In this document: positions 6,842-13,841 of the stretch, one piece after another
Position numbering within the stretch: the stretch's first letter is position 1
How the letters are laid out: the number at the start of each line of letters is the position of its first letter
Assembly (NCBI GenBank): GCA_945926705.1
Contig: CAMEMA010000014.1
Coordinates: forward strand, 1 to 14,162
Direction of reading: 5' to 3'
Origin: an uncultured Clostridia bacterium
GTDB taxonomy: Bacteria > Bacillota > Clostridia > Oscillospirales > Acutalibacteraceae
Length of the DNA stretch: 14,162 nucleotides
Notes under the pieces: generated by a model
Told to the model about the DNA's origin: nothing
Seen by the model: only the letters and a program-made list of their open reading frames with translations
Databases searched by the model: none
Made by a program: the position numbers and the translations under genes

Positions 6842-8272
6842 TTAAAAAAGCTTTGAAGCACAGCGAGGAATGGGATAATTTCCTGCTCCACGCCATCCAC
6901 TGTTCCTACTATAAAATCCGCGAAAAAATATATCCAATTCTTCGAAACGTCTTTTTATAAGTCCTTTACAACATTTTTTGTTTGTATGATGATACTGAGA
7001 AAATTCTGATATAAATTTATTTTTATTTATATTGTTAAGACTTTTTTCTCCTGATTTTCCGGAATATATTTTTAGATAATCCGCACAACAATATCCTGTG
7101 ACTCCATTATGTAATCTTATGCGATACCAATTTCCGTGTTCACGGTGTCCTGAAATTAAATCAACTGTAGAATTATTTTCAAGAGCACATAATTTTTTAG
7201 ACAAAGTATTTGGAGATGACCTCACCCATATTCCGTTTTTTGAATTAACAACTGCGTATAAATTATTGCCTGAATTTCCACCACAATTAGTCAGAATGCG
7301 GCTCAACTCACTGCCATTATTCATCCATGCACATCCCAAATTATAGGAAAAGCTTACCAGAGCATCAAATTGGTGCTGATTGAATTTAATTTTGTGTTTT
7401 TTCAAAAATCTATTAACAGCTCCTGTATAAGCACCTTGATTTAAAGTTTTTGAGAACAATGCTATACCTTCCTCACGAGTCAAATTATTGTAAAAAGGTT
7501 CAAAAGGATAAATTCTTTTCCCGCATCCTATAGTAAGTATTCCTGCATAATCTTTATAGACCTTGTTGACAAATCCTTCACACGAAATTATAAAATCAGA
7601 AGCTTGGGGACTTGCTCTTTTTTCAGAAAACGTAGACTCTGATTTTTTATAATTATTTGATATGTATATATCACATCGAGCTTCTGAACAGCTCTTCCAT
7701 TTACCTTTGATTTTTCCGAAAGCCTCTATTTTACAATCACCACACTTGGGAATTTTCACTGACTGACTCCAAACACAGCAATCTTTTTCATTCTTTTTTT
7801 TACTGCATTGATATATTTTTTTATATCCCGGAGCATTTACATTAAATTTTACCGATTCCACATTTTTTGCGGCAAAAGCTTTTATTTCAAAAAATTCATT
7901 TGTAGTAGAAATATTAGAAGAAGTAATGACATTTTTGAACGGCTCATTTTCACACACATTTAGCAAACATACAGATTTTTTCCCATTTCGTCTATCTGTA
8001 GCAATAATTTTTGTCTTTCCCGGAGACTTCGCATGAACTATTCCCCATGCATCTACTGTAGCAACTCGTGTATTTTCAGAACTCCAAGATAAGTTTCGGT
8101 TTGGACTAGATGTATGATTCATAAGAACATCTTTTCCCATAGGCAAAGTGTAAGAATTTTTAGAAATTATACCTGATGCTGAACAAATATTTAAATCTAA
8201 AGATAAGATACCTATTCCAATCAAAACTAGCCAATTTTTTATAAATTTATTTTTAAATATAAAATATGACAC
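6842..8272 (-). CDS. Secreted lysozyme: Ig-like (BIG2) + GH24 domain with inserted SH3
   Basis: A 476-residue exported muramidase, expected to cut peptidoglycan between MurNAc and GlcNAc. Order from the GTG start: signal anchor about 8-31; BIG2-like domain about 34-107 (LSWSSENTRVATVDAWGIVHAKSPGKTKIIA); a cysteine-rich, possibly beta-sandwich region 115-203; GH24 domain from about 224 with the catalytic pattern E232-8-D241-5-T247 (CEGFVNKVYKDYAGILTIGCGK); an SH3-like domain about 337-403 (IWVRSSPNT, GNWYRIRLHNGVTGYC); then GLIKRRFEELDIFF, the conserved end of GH24. The SH3 thus appears to sit inside the catalytic domain. At least 19 cysteines lie outside the signal. Start is uncertain: GTG at 8272 is 12 bases after GGGAGG; a TTG at 8302 precedes that site and is less likely. 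It follows the aminotransferase gene on the same strand and ends in a terminator. Confidence 0.9.
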   Translation of the reverse strand: MSYFIFKNKFIKNWLVLIGIGILSLDLNICSASGIISKNSYTLPMGKDVLMNHTSSPNRNLSWSSENTRVATVDAWGIVHAKSPGKTKIIATDRRNGKKSVCLLNVCENEPFKNVITSSNISTTNEFFEIKAFAAKNVESVKFNVNAPGYKKIYQCSKKKNEKDCCVWSQSVKIPKCGDCKIEAFGKIKGKWKSCSEARCDIYISNNYKKSESTFSEKRASPQASDFIISCEGFVNKVYKDYAGILTIGCGKRIYPFEPFYNNLTREEGIALFSKTLNQGAYTGAVNRFLKKHKIKFNQHQFDALVSFSYNLGCAWMNNGSELSRILTNCGGNSGNNLYAVVNSKNGIWVRSSPNTLSKKLCALENNSTVDLISGHREHGNWYRIRLHNGVTGYCCADYLKIYSGKSGEKSLNNINKNKFISEFSQYHHTNKKCCKGLIKRRFEELDIFFRGFYSRNSGWRGAGNYPIPRCASKLF

Positions 8273-8344
8273 CTTTAATTGAATCCTCCCTTTTTTCGAC
8301 AACTTAAAATGAAAACTAAACTGCTAGGAAAAATAATTTGATAT

Positions 8345-9625
8345 TTAATATAAATTTTTTTCCAAAAAAGCCAATTTCACACAAATACAAAAAAGTCGAA
8401 TCGCACATTCTAATTCATTCAAGCTCGGAAACGTAGGTGCTAAACGAATATTTGAGTCTTCCGGATCTTTACCGTACGGAAAAGATGCACCGGCATCAGT
8501 CAAATTAACACCGGCCTCCTTGCAAAGTTGTACGGTGCGTTTAGCACATCCCGAAACAGTATTTACACTTATAAAATATCCCCCTTTTGGAACATTCCAC
8601 GTGAGTATTGGGTTTCTCTCGAATTCTGAACTTAGATGATTTAATATAATATCAAACTTAGGCTTTAAAATTTCTCTGTGTTTTTTCATATGATTAAAAA
8701 AATTAACTCTGTCTTTTAAAAATCTAACATGTCGGAGTTGATTTATCTTATCAAACCCCACTGTTTTTACAGAATACATTTTCTTAAAATTTTCCAAATT
8801 ACTACCCATACACGCCATAAAAGCTATTCCCGAACCGGGAAAGGTTATTTTAGATGTGGAATAAAATAATATAGGCATTTCTTGTTTGTTCAGTTTATTA
8901 CATTCTTCAGCTATATCAAGTAGAGGAACGGTATTTGGAGTTAAATCATGAGCAAAATACGCATTATCCCAAAATATTTTAAAATCTGGAGCAGCAGGTT
9001 CTAAATTTGCAAATCTTCTTACAACTTCATCGGAATACGTAACTCCTCCGGGATTTGAATATTTCGGAACACACCATATTCCTTTAATTGAGGCATCTTT
9101 ATTTACAAGTTGTTCCACCATATCCATATCCGGTCCGTCTGAATTCATTGGAATCATTACAAGTTCCATGCCAAAATACTCGGTTATTCTAAAATGCCTG
9201 TCATAACCCGGAGAAGGACACAAAAATTTTATTTTTTTTTGCTTACACCAAGGCTCAACTCCACAAGAACCGTGAATCATAAAAAATGAAATTGCATCAA
9301 ACATCATACTTAAACTGGAATTACCGCCAACTATAAAATAATCTTTGTTTACACCTGTAACTTCAGAAATGAAATCTTTCATCTCTTCTAAGCCATCACA
9401 AACTCCGTAATTTCTAACATCTATCTTCCCACGTGCAATAAAATCAGACTTACTGTTTACAGTATCCAAAAGATCCAAAGACAAATCTAATTGAGAAATG
9501 CCGGGTTTCCCACGAGACATATCGAGTTTTATATTTTTTCTTTTAAAATTTTCATAAACTTTCAACAATTTATTATATTCCTCTAAAATCTCGTTTTTAT
9601 TAAGAAATAAAAAATTTTTCACCAA
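8345..9625 (-). CDS. Aspartate aminotransferase, type Ic (PLP-dependent)
   Basis: A 426-residue fold-type I aminotransferase interconverting aspartate and oxaloacetate with glutamate/2-oxoglutarate, in the cytoplasm. Seen: substrate loop SRGKPGISQLDLS (37-49), DVRNYG (69-74), GGNSSLSMM (100-108), CPSPGYDRH, KYSNPGG (188-194), FWDNAYFAHD (218-227), and the PLP lysine K259 in YSTSKITFPGSG; the C-terminal NIRLAPTFPS contains the carboxylate-binding Arg. SRGKP and NSSL are marks of the type Ic (Corynebacterium AspT) subgroup, which differs from classical AspB. A TTG at 9625 (six bases from AGGTGG) or the next codon GTG at 9622 (nine bases) is the start. It is divergent from dpaAB, a pathway that starts from aspartate. 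Specificity for aspartate comes from the subgroup and is not proven here. Confidence 0.9.
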   Translation of the reverse strand: MVKNFLFLNKNEILEEYNKLLKVYENFKRKNIKLDMSRGKPGISQLDLSLDLLDTVNSKSDFIARGKIDVRNYGVCDGLEEMKDFISEVTGVNKDYFIVGGNSSLSMMFDAISFFMIHGSCGVEPWCKQKKIKFLCPSPGYDRHFRITEYFGMELVMIPMNSDGPDMDMVEQLVNKDASIKGIWCVPKYSNPGGVTYSDEVVRRFANLEPAAPDFKIFWDNAYFAHDLTPNTVPLLDIAEECNKLNKQEMPILFYSTSKITFPGSGIAFMACMGSNLENFKKMYSVKTVGFDKINQLRHVRFLKDRVNFFNHMKKHREILKPKFDIILNHLSSEFERNPILTWNVPKGGYFISVNTVSGCAKRTVQLCKEAGVNLTDAGASFPYGKDPEDSNIRLAPTFPSLNELECAIRLFCICVKLAFLEKNLY

Positions 9626-9641
9626 TTATAACCACCTTTCG

Positions 9642-9647
9642 TATAAT
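9642..9647 (+). promoter_or_regulatory. Possible -10 element for dpaAB
   Basis: A perfect TATAAT on the plus strand, about 55 bases before the dpaA start, overlapping by two bases the -10 of the opposing promoter. No good -35 (best is TTCACC at 9618-9623). In Bacillus the dpaAB (spoVF) genes are read by sigmaK; I could not fit a clear sigmaK site here, so the class is open. Confidence 0.3.
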
Positions 9648-9674
9648 GATAGCAGTAAGTATAGTTAATTTCAA
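9646..9674 (-). promoter_or_regulatory. Sigma-A type promoter of the aspartate aminotransferase gene
   Basis: Minus strand TTGAAA (complement of 9669-9674), a 17-base spacer, then TATCAT (complement of 9646-9651). This is a good vegetative promoter about 20 bases ahead of the gene's start. A second -35-like TTGACA lies a little upstream (complement of 9678-9683) without a matching -10. Confidence 0.5.
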
Positions 9675-9702
9675 CCATGTCAAATTAAAGGAGAATTTCC
9701 CG

Positions 9703-10554
9703 ATGATATCAAAAAAATTCGGAATAATCGGCGGAGATATGAGACAGTACCATTTGGCTAAAAGTTTAAAAAAAGATGGTCACAAAATTCAAATAACCGG
9801 ATTTGAAAATTACAAAACCGCAACAGATTTTATAGTCAATCACACTATATCCGACATATCAGAAAATTCAGATTACATAATTCTTCCCCTTCCTATCTCT
9901 CACGATGGAATAAATGTGATTTCCCCTTTTTCAGAAAAAAAAATAAATCTTGATTTAATAAAAAATTTCGAAAATAAAAAAATATTTGGGGGATCAATTC
10001 CGGATAAACTAAATTTAAAACCATCCACAAATTCGAAATTTTACGATTTTTATCGTGAAGATTTAATGATTTTAAATGCTGTTCCTACAGCCGAAGGTGC
10101 GGTAATCGAAGCTTTTAAAAATTTAGATAAAACAATAGGTTCCAGCAAATGCCTCGTGACCGGTTATGGAAGAATAGGAAAAATTTTGTGTAATTTACTA
10201 AAAAACATGGGAGCTAAAGTTACAGCTACGATGAGGTCAAGTAAAGATTTCGCTTGGACTCAAACTCAAAATATAAAATCCACGACCTTTGAAAATTCTG
10301 TAGCAGAATACGATGTAATTTTCAATACGATTCCAACAATAATATTCGATTACAACTATCTTAAAAAAATTTCAAAAAGTACGATTATAATAGATTTGGC
10401 ATCAAAACCGGGTGGAATAGATAGGATTTCCGCAGAAAAACTTGGAATAAAGGTAATTCATGCTTTGGGGCTGCCTGGAAAATATTTTCCTAAAACTGCA
10501 GGAGAAATTATAAAAACTGTTATTTATAAAATAATTGAGGAGGAAAATTTATGA
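9703..10554 (+). CDS. dpaA: Dipicolinate synthase subunit A
   Basis: A 283-residue subunit of the NAD(P)H-type dehydrogenase that oxidises the dihydrodipicolinate-pathway intermediate to dipicolinic acid in the mother cell; the product is loaded as the calcium chelate into the spore core. Seen: an N-terminal domain beginning FGIIGGDMRQYHLA (characteristic of DpaA), the central NAVPTAEGAV, a Rossmann motif GYGRIG at 154-159, and the C-terminal ALGLPGKYFPKTAGEII. Length is as expected (about 290-300). Start: the ATG at 9703 has AAAGGAG nine bases upstream; a longer frame from 9646 would overlap the promoter region and adds an unconserved leader. It overlaps dpaB by the four bases ATGA, indicating coupled translation, as expected for a two-subunit enzyme. 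Confidence 0.95.
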   Translation: MISKKFGIIGGDMRQYHLAKSLKKDGHKIQITGFENYKTATDFIVNHTISDISENSDYIILPLPISHDGINVISPFSEKKINLDLIKNFENKKIFGGSIPDKLNLKPSTNSKFYDFYREDLMILNAVPTAEGAVIEAFKNLDKTIGSSKCLVTGYGRIGKILCNLLKNMGAKVTATMRSSKDFAWTQTQNIKSTTFENSVAEYDVIFNTIPTIIFDYNYLKKISKSTIIIDLASKPGGIDRISAEKLGIKVIHALGLPGKYFPKTAGEIIKTVIYKIIEEENL

Positions 10555-11120
10555 AAAATTTAACAATAGGATTTGTAATGTGCGGTTCTTTTTGCACACT
10601 TTCCAATTCAATAGACCAAATGGAAAAGCTTTCTAAAACTTACAACATAATTCCAATAATGTCATATAACGTTTATAACATGGATACAAAATTCGGAAAA
10701 GCTAGTGATTTTATAAAGAGAGTTGAAGAGATTTCCGGCAAAAAAATCATTAAAACCATTCAGGAAGCAGAACCTATCGGACCTAAAAAACTGGCCGACT
10801 TAGTGCTTGTAGCTCCGTGTTCAGGAAATACTTTGGCAAAACTTTCACATGGTATAACAGACACACCGGCTCTTATGGCTATAAAATCACATTTAAGAAT
10901 AAAGCGTCCAGTCGTAATTGCTCTGGCAACTAACGATGCTTTAGGAGCTTCGGCAAAAAATATAGGAACAGTCTTAAACATAAAAAATATATATTTTGTA
11001 CCACTTACTCAAGATGACTTCGAAAATAAACCCAATTCAATGATAGCTGATTTTAATCTTATACCTAAAACTATTGAATTGGCATTAAACCATAAACAAA
11101 TACAACCTTTGTTTAAATAA
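10551..11120 (+). CDS. dpaB: Dipicolinate synthase subunit B
   Basis: A 189-residue flavoprotein-fold subunit that partners DpaA in making dipicolinic acid. Seen: GFVMCGSFCTL at the N-terminus (the family usually has TGSFCT), EAEPIGPK, VLVAPCSGNTLAKLSHGITDTPALMA, AIKSHLRIKRPVVIALATNDALG, and KNIYFVPLTQDDFENKPNS near the end, all close to the DpaB consensus. The length is typical. The ATG overlaps the dpaA TGA, and GAGGAGG precedes it inside dpaA. There is no GC-rich terminator after it, only an AT-only inverted repeat. DpaAB is found in Bacillus and many, though not all, clostridia; its presence is the main evidence that this organism forms spores. Confidence 0.96.
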   Translation: MKNLTIGFVMCGSFCTLSNSIDQMEKLSKTYNIIPIMSYNVYNMDTKFGKASDFIKRVEEISGKKIIKTIQEAEPIGPKKLADLVLVAPCSGNTLAKLSHGITDTPALMAIKSHLRIKRPVVIALATNDALGASAKNIGTVLNIKNIYFVPLTQDDFENKPNSMIADFNLIPKTIELALNHKQIQPLFK

Positions 11121-11428
11121 TTACATATCTAATGAAATTTAAATCTTAAATTTTTCGCACTATTATGGTATAATTAGAATAAGTGGTTTTAAAAATTTTA
11201 ACAAATGTACCTTTGTAAACCTATTTTCTAAAAACTATTTAAAAATTAAATATTGTATCTTTTTTGGTATACAAATTTATTTTTTGTCGTACTAAATTGT
11301 ATTTCTGAGAAACTTTTAATTCTGAAACAAAAGATTTTTAGTAAAAATCTTAAGTATTTCTTTCATGTATATAATCAATTGAAAATATAACAGTAAATAA
11401 ATGCAGTGAGAGAGGATATTTTTTATAA
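11121..11428 (+). promoter_or_regulatory. 308-bp non-coding region: extended -10 promoter and two inverted repeats
   Basis: No ORF with a ribosome site was found. Contents: an AT-only inverted repeat AAATTTAA/TTAAATTT at 11135-11153 followed by TT (weak possible dpaB terminator); an extended -10 promoter TGGTATAAT at 11166-11174 with no clear -35; TTGTAT/ATACAA at 11253-11274; and a perfect 9-bp inverted repeat AAGATTTTT/AAAAATCTT at 11331-11351 with a three-base loop. If transcription starts near 11180, the following gene has a leader of about 250 bases. A second TATAAT at 11370-11375 could serve as a nearer -10. Confidence 0.4.
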
Positions 11429-11923
11429 ATGGAATTCCCCAAACTTTTTCAGCTTAATAAAAAGTATAAAATTGGACTTAGAGCCGTGAAAACAGTTATT
11501 GCAGTTTCGATTTGCGCCTTGATTTCCATGTTTTTTAATCATGAAGACATTTTTTGTGCATGTATAGCGTCGGTAATATGTATGGAACAAACGTGCGAAC
11601 AAACGATAGATACGGGGATAAATAGATTTATAGGAACTATTATAGGCGGTATCGTAGGATATGCAGCATTGGAGTGCGCATGTGCTTTGCCATACTATGA
11701 ATGGGTACGAATAATATTTTTACCACTATGTATACTTATTGTTGTGTATGCGTGCAATTTAATTGATAAAAAACCTGCAGTAATAGTTATTTTATCACGT
11801 TCAGGAGACAGTATGAACAGCACTTTAACTTACGTTATGCAAAGAGTAAGTGACACTCTTTTAGGAATACTTGTCGCAACAATAGTAAACAAATTTACTT
11901 TTAGAAAAAAATTAAAAATTTAA
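11429..11923 (+). CDS. ArAE/FUSC-type membrane protein (aromatic acid exporter family, PF06081-like)
   Basis: A 164-residue membrane protein with about four hydrophobic segments. Seen: IGLRAVKTVIAVSICALI near residues 15-32, then INRFIGTIIGGIVGYAAL (64-81), and a last segment TLLGILVATIVNKF before a basic tail. GlR.vKT.iAv followed by R.iGTiiGG..G is the pattern of the aromatic acid exporter (ArAE_1, formerly DUF939) family. Only the membrane half is present; many family members also have a cytoplasmic C-terminal domain. The substrate is unknown. The ATG at 11429 is the only sensible start, though its AGAGGA ribosome site is about 12 bases away, longer than usual. It probably shares a transcript with the downstream transglutaminase-like gene, 31 bases on. 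Confidence 0.82.
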   Translation: MEFPKLFQLNKKYKIGLRAVKTVIAVSICALISMFFNHEDIFCACIASVICMEQTCEQTIDTGINRFIGTIIGGIVGYAALECACALPYYEWVRIIFLPLCILIVVYACNLIDKKPAVIVILSRSGDSMNSTLTYVMQRVSDTLLGILVATIVNKFTFRKKLKI

Positions 11924-11940
11924 AATTTTATGTGTTAAAA

Positions 11941-11946
11941 AGGAGG
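11941..11946 (+). promoter_or_regulatory. Strong ribosome binding site of the interrupted transglutaminase gene
   Basis: AGGAGG eight bases before the ATG at 11955. It marks the original start of the gene whose frame is cut by a TAA 18 codons later. Confidence 0.75.
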
Positions 11947-11954
11947 ACAAGCAA

Positions 11955-12128
11955 ATGAAAAAAAAATATTCATTATCCATTTTGGGTATATCAATTATTA
12001 TGCTTATTTAAGTAGGAATTTACGGAATAAGATTTTTAGACAAGAACGATATAAACTTAAGTGAACTTATTTTAAATAATCTTTATAATATAGACGCCTC
12101 ACAGACAAATGAGGAGAAACAAGACAAT
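11955..12128 (+). pseudogene. N-terminal membrane-anchor part of the transglutaminase gene, broken by in-frame TAA
   Basis: From the ATG at 11955 the reading is a basic start and hydrophobic core (MKKKYSLSILGISIIMLI), then TAA at 12009-12011, then VGIYGIRFLDKND and an acidic linker that runs without another stop, in the same frame, into the transglutaminase reading at 12129. The stop sits in the middle of what would be one continuous membrane anchor. The perfect AGGAGG upstream and the fit of both sides make a recent nonsense change, or a base-call error, the simplest reading. The full gene would encode 446 residues and be anchored or secreted. Confidence 0.75.
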
Positions 12129-13295
12129 ATGGAAACAAATTTATCACAAAGTTCTTACATTAATGCCAATGTGTCCCGAAATGCAATAATGACCAGCACA
12201 GGATACGAGGGACTTAATTTATATGCTGAGAAAAAGTGTTATAATTTAATAAAATCTAATGCATATAAAATTTCAGAAACCGAACTCAAACCCGGTTTGT
12301 ACTCTATAGAACCCATCTCAATTACAGGGTACCGACTTAATTCCACCCAGATAAAAAAAGTGCTTTATGCCATACAAAACGATAATCCTGATATTTTTTG
12401 GATAGGAAGTTCTTTCAGTTACTGCTACTCGGGAAATAAAACAATCCTTAAACTTAATTCCGTTTTTTCGAAAGAAAACTTAAAGATTGCAATTAAAAAA
12501 TTAAATGACAAAGTGAAATACATTTTATCTAAAGCCCCAAAAAATGTTAATGATTATGAAATGGAATTATTTTTCCATGATTATATCGTAGAGAATTGCA
12601 AATACAAGAATATTGGTTCTACTCGAAATGCCGACCTTAAAGTATTTACCTCTTACGGATGTTTGGTTGAAAACTCGGCTGTTTGCGAGGGTTTTTCAAA
12701 ATCTATGCAGCTTTTGATGAATTCTGTAGGTATCAAATGCAGGACAGTAGTCGGAGCAAGAGGATCAGAACCTCACATGTGGAATATAGTCAAAATAAAC
12801 GGAAATTGGTATCATATAGATGTCACGTGGGACGGAGCCAGTGAATTTCAGAAATATAACTATTTTAATTTAACCGATGAAGTCATAAAAAAAGATCACA
12901 GCATCAATGAAGAACTGAGAAAAACAACAAAGTTTGATGAAAATATTCGCTATAATTTTAAAATGCCTGTATGCAATTCAAAAAATGATAATTACTATGA
13001 AAAAAATGCATTAAAAATCAGTACACTCGATTTGCAAGCTGAAAATATTATAACTCAAGGGTTAATTAAAGCGTCATCCTCCAAAAAAGAATATTTTTAT
13101 ATAAAGATAGACGACAATTTATCGCTAGAAACAGCTAAAAAACAATTGATTTTACAAAAGCCTTATAAACTTTTTTCTTGCATCAACAAAGCTAACCAAT
13201 CTCTTAAAAAAGGTAATAAAATTAACAATCAGCAAGTTCAATACTCTGAAAATGCACAGCAAAATGTACTTATTATTAAATTATCTTATAAATAG
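12129..13295 (+). CDS. Transglutaminase-like domain protein (intact part downstream of a premature stop)
   Basis: A 388-residue open part. Seen: a helical region ending ELFFHDYIVENCKY, then the transglutaminase/protease-fold core with Cys186 (SAVCEGFSKSMQLLM), His216 (EPHMWNIV) and Asp231 (WYHIDVTWD), the expected Cys-His-Asp triad with family spacing. About 150 residues follow with no recognised domain, ending in a beta-like tail. Such bacterial proteins are usually extracytoplasmic and act on peptide or isopeptide bonds in the envelope; the exact reaction is unknown. The natural start is at 11955, behind a TAA at 12009. If translated from the ATG at 12129 (GAGGAG 12 bases upstream, weak), the product would lack its membrane anchor and remain in the cytosol, so the gene may be a pseudogene. 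It lies 15 bases ahead of folE. Confidence 0.85.
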   Translation: METNLSQSSYINANVSRNAIMTSTGYEGLNLYAEKKCYNLIKSNAYKISETELKPGLYSIEPISITGYRLNSTQIKKVLYAIQNDNPDIFWIGSSFSYCYSGNKTILKLNSVFSKENLKIAIKKLNDKVKYILSKAPKNVNDYEMELFFHDYIVENCKYKNIGSTRNADLKVFTSYGCLVENSAVCEGFSKSMQLLMNSVGIKCRTVVGARGSEPHMWNIVKINGNWYHIDVTWDGASEFQKYNYFNLTDEVIKKDHSINEELRKTTKFDENIRYNFKMPVCNSKNDNYYEKNALKISTLDLQAENIITQGLIKASSSKKEYFYIKIDDNLSLETAKKQLILQKPYKLFSCINKANQSLKKGNKINNQQVQYSENAQQNVLIIKLSYK

Positions 13296-13310
13296 TTAAG
13301 GAAAAATATA

Positions 13311-13829
13311 ATGATAGATAAAGATAAAATACAACATCTAACCTATGAATTATTAAAAGCATTAGGCGAAAATCCCGAAAGAGAAGGGCTCAAAGAAACT
13401 CCGAAAAGAGTAGCAAATATGTATGCAGAAATCTGTTCAGGTCTTGAAAATTCACCTGATGATCTTGTAAAGCTTTTTGACGAAACTTCCCATACAAGTA
13501 AATTAATAGAAGTTGACAACATTCCCGTCAATTCCATTTGTGAACATCATCTTCTTCCTTTTGTCGGAACGGCAAGCATAAAGTATATACCTAGAAACGG
13601 AATTATTTTAGGATTATCTAAATTTGCAAAAGTAATAAATTATTTTTCAAGAAAACCACAAATTCAAGAACGATTAACATATGAAATAGCGGAATTTCTA
13701 TTTTCAAAGCTAAATGCTCAAGGGTTAAAAGTTACCCTTGAATGTACTCACATGTGCATGACAATGCGTGGAGCCAAAGCAATCGGTTCTAAAACAAAAA
13801 CTGTTTCCATATTCGGGAATATCGAATAA
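13311..13829 (+). CDS. folE: GTP cyclohydrolase I
   Basis: A 172-residue zinc enzyme that opens the guanine ring of GTP to give 7,8-dihydroneopterin triphosphate, the first step of folate synthesis; active as a decamer in the family. Seen: ENPEREGLKETPKRVANMY (20-38), zinc ligands C77 and H80 in ICEHHLLPF, GLSKFAKVINYFSRKPQIQERLT (101-123), and H147/C149 in CTHMCMTMRGA, which supply the catalytic His and the third zinc ligand. The core length is normal; the N-terminus is short, as in many bacterial forms. The ATG at 13311 has AAGGA upstream. It is followed by folP after 12 bases, forming a folate operon that probably continues beyond the window. Confidence 0.97.
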   Translation: MIDKDKIQHLTYELLKALGENPEREGLKETPKRVANMYAEICSGLENSPDDLVKLFDETSHTSKLIEVDNIPVNSICEHHLLPFVGTASIKYIPRNGIILGLSKFAKVINYFSRKPQIQERLTYEIAEFLFSKLNAQGLKVTLECTHMCMTMRGAKAIGSKTKTVSIFGNIE

Positions 13830-13835
13830 AAGGTG
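13829..13835 (+). promoter_or_regulatory. Ribosome binding site pointing to a CTG start for folP
   Basis: AAAGGTG overlapping the folE stop, followed by six bases and then CTG at 13842, in frame with FolP. The only ordinary in-frame starts are a GTG at 13833, which lies within this site, and an ATG at 13899, which lies inside the first conserved motif. Confidence 0.5.
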
Positions 13836-13841
13836 ATTTTA

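Noticed and set aside
9646..9702. Extended N-terminus of dpaA starting at ATG 9646
   Set aside because: It lies within the divergent promoter region, has no ribosome site, and the DpaA family begins at the ATG at 9703, which has AAAGGAG in front.
11135..11155. AT-only inverted repeat after dpaB as a terminator
   Set aside because: Stem contains no G-C pair and has only a short T-run with a three-base loop; too weak to call, mentioned only within the intergenic entry.
12009..12011. Reassignment of TAA to a sense codon as explanation for the interrupted gene
   Set aside because: TAA is the natural stop of most genes in the window, including folE, dpaB and the reductases, at the expected family lengths.
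13833..13835. GTG start for folP
   Set aside because: It is part of the AAAGGTG ribosome site itself and has no ribosome site upstream.
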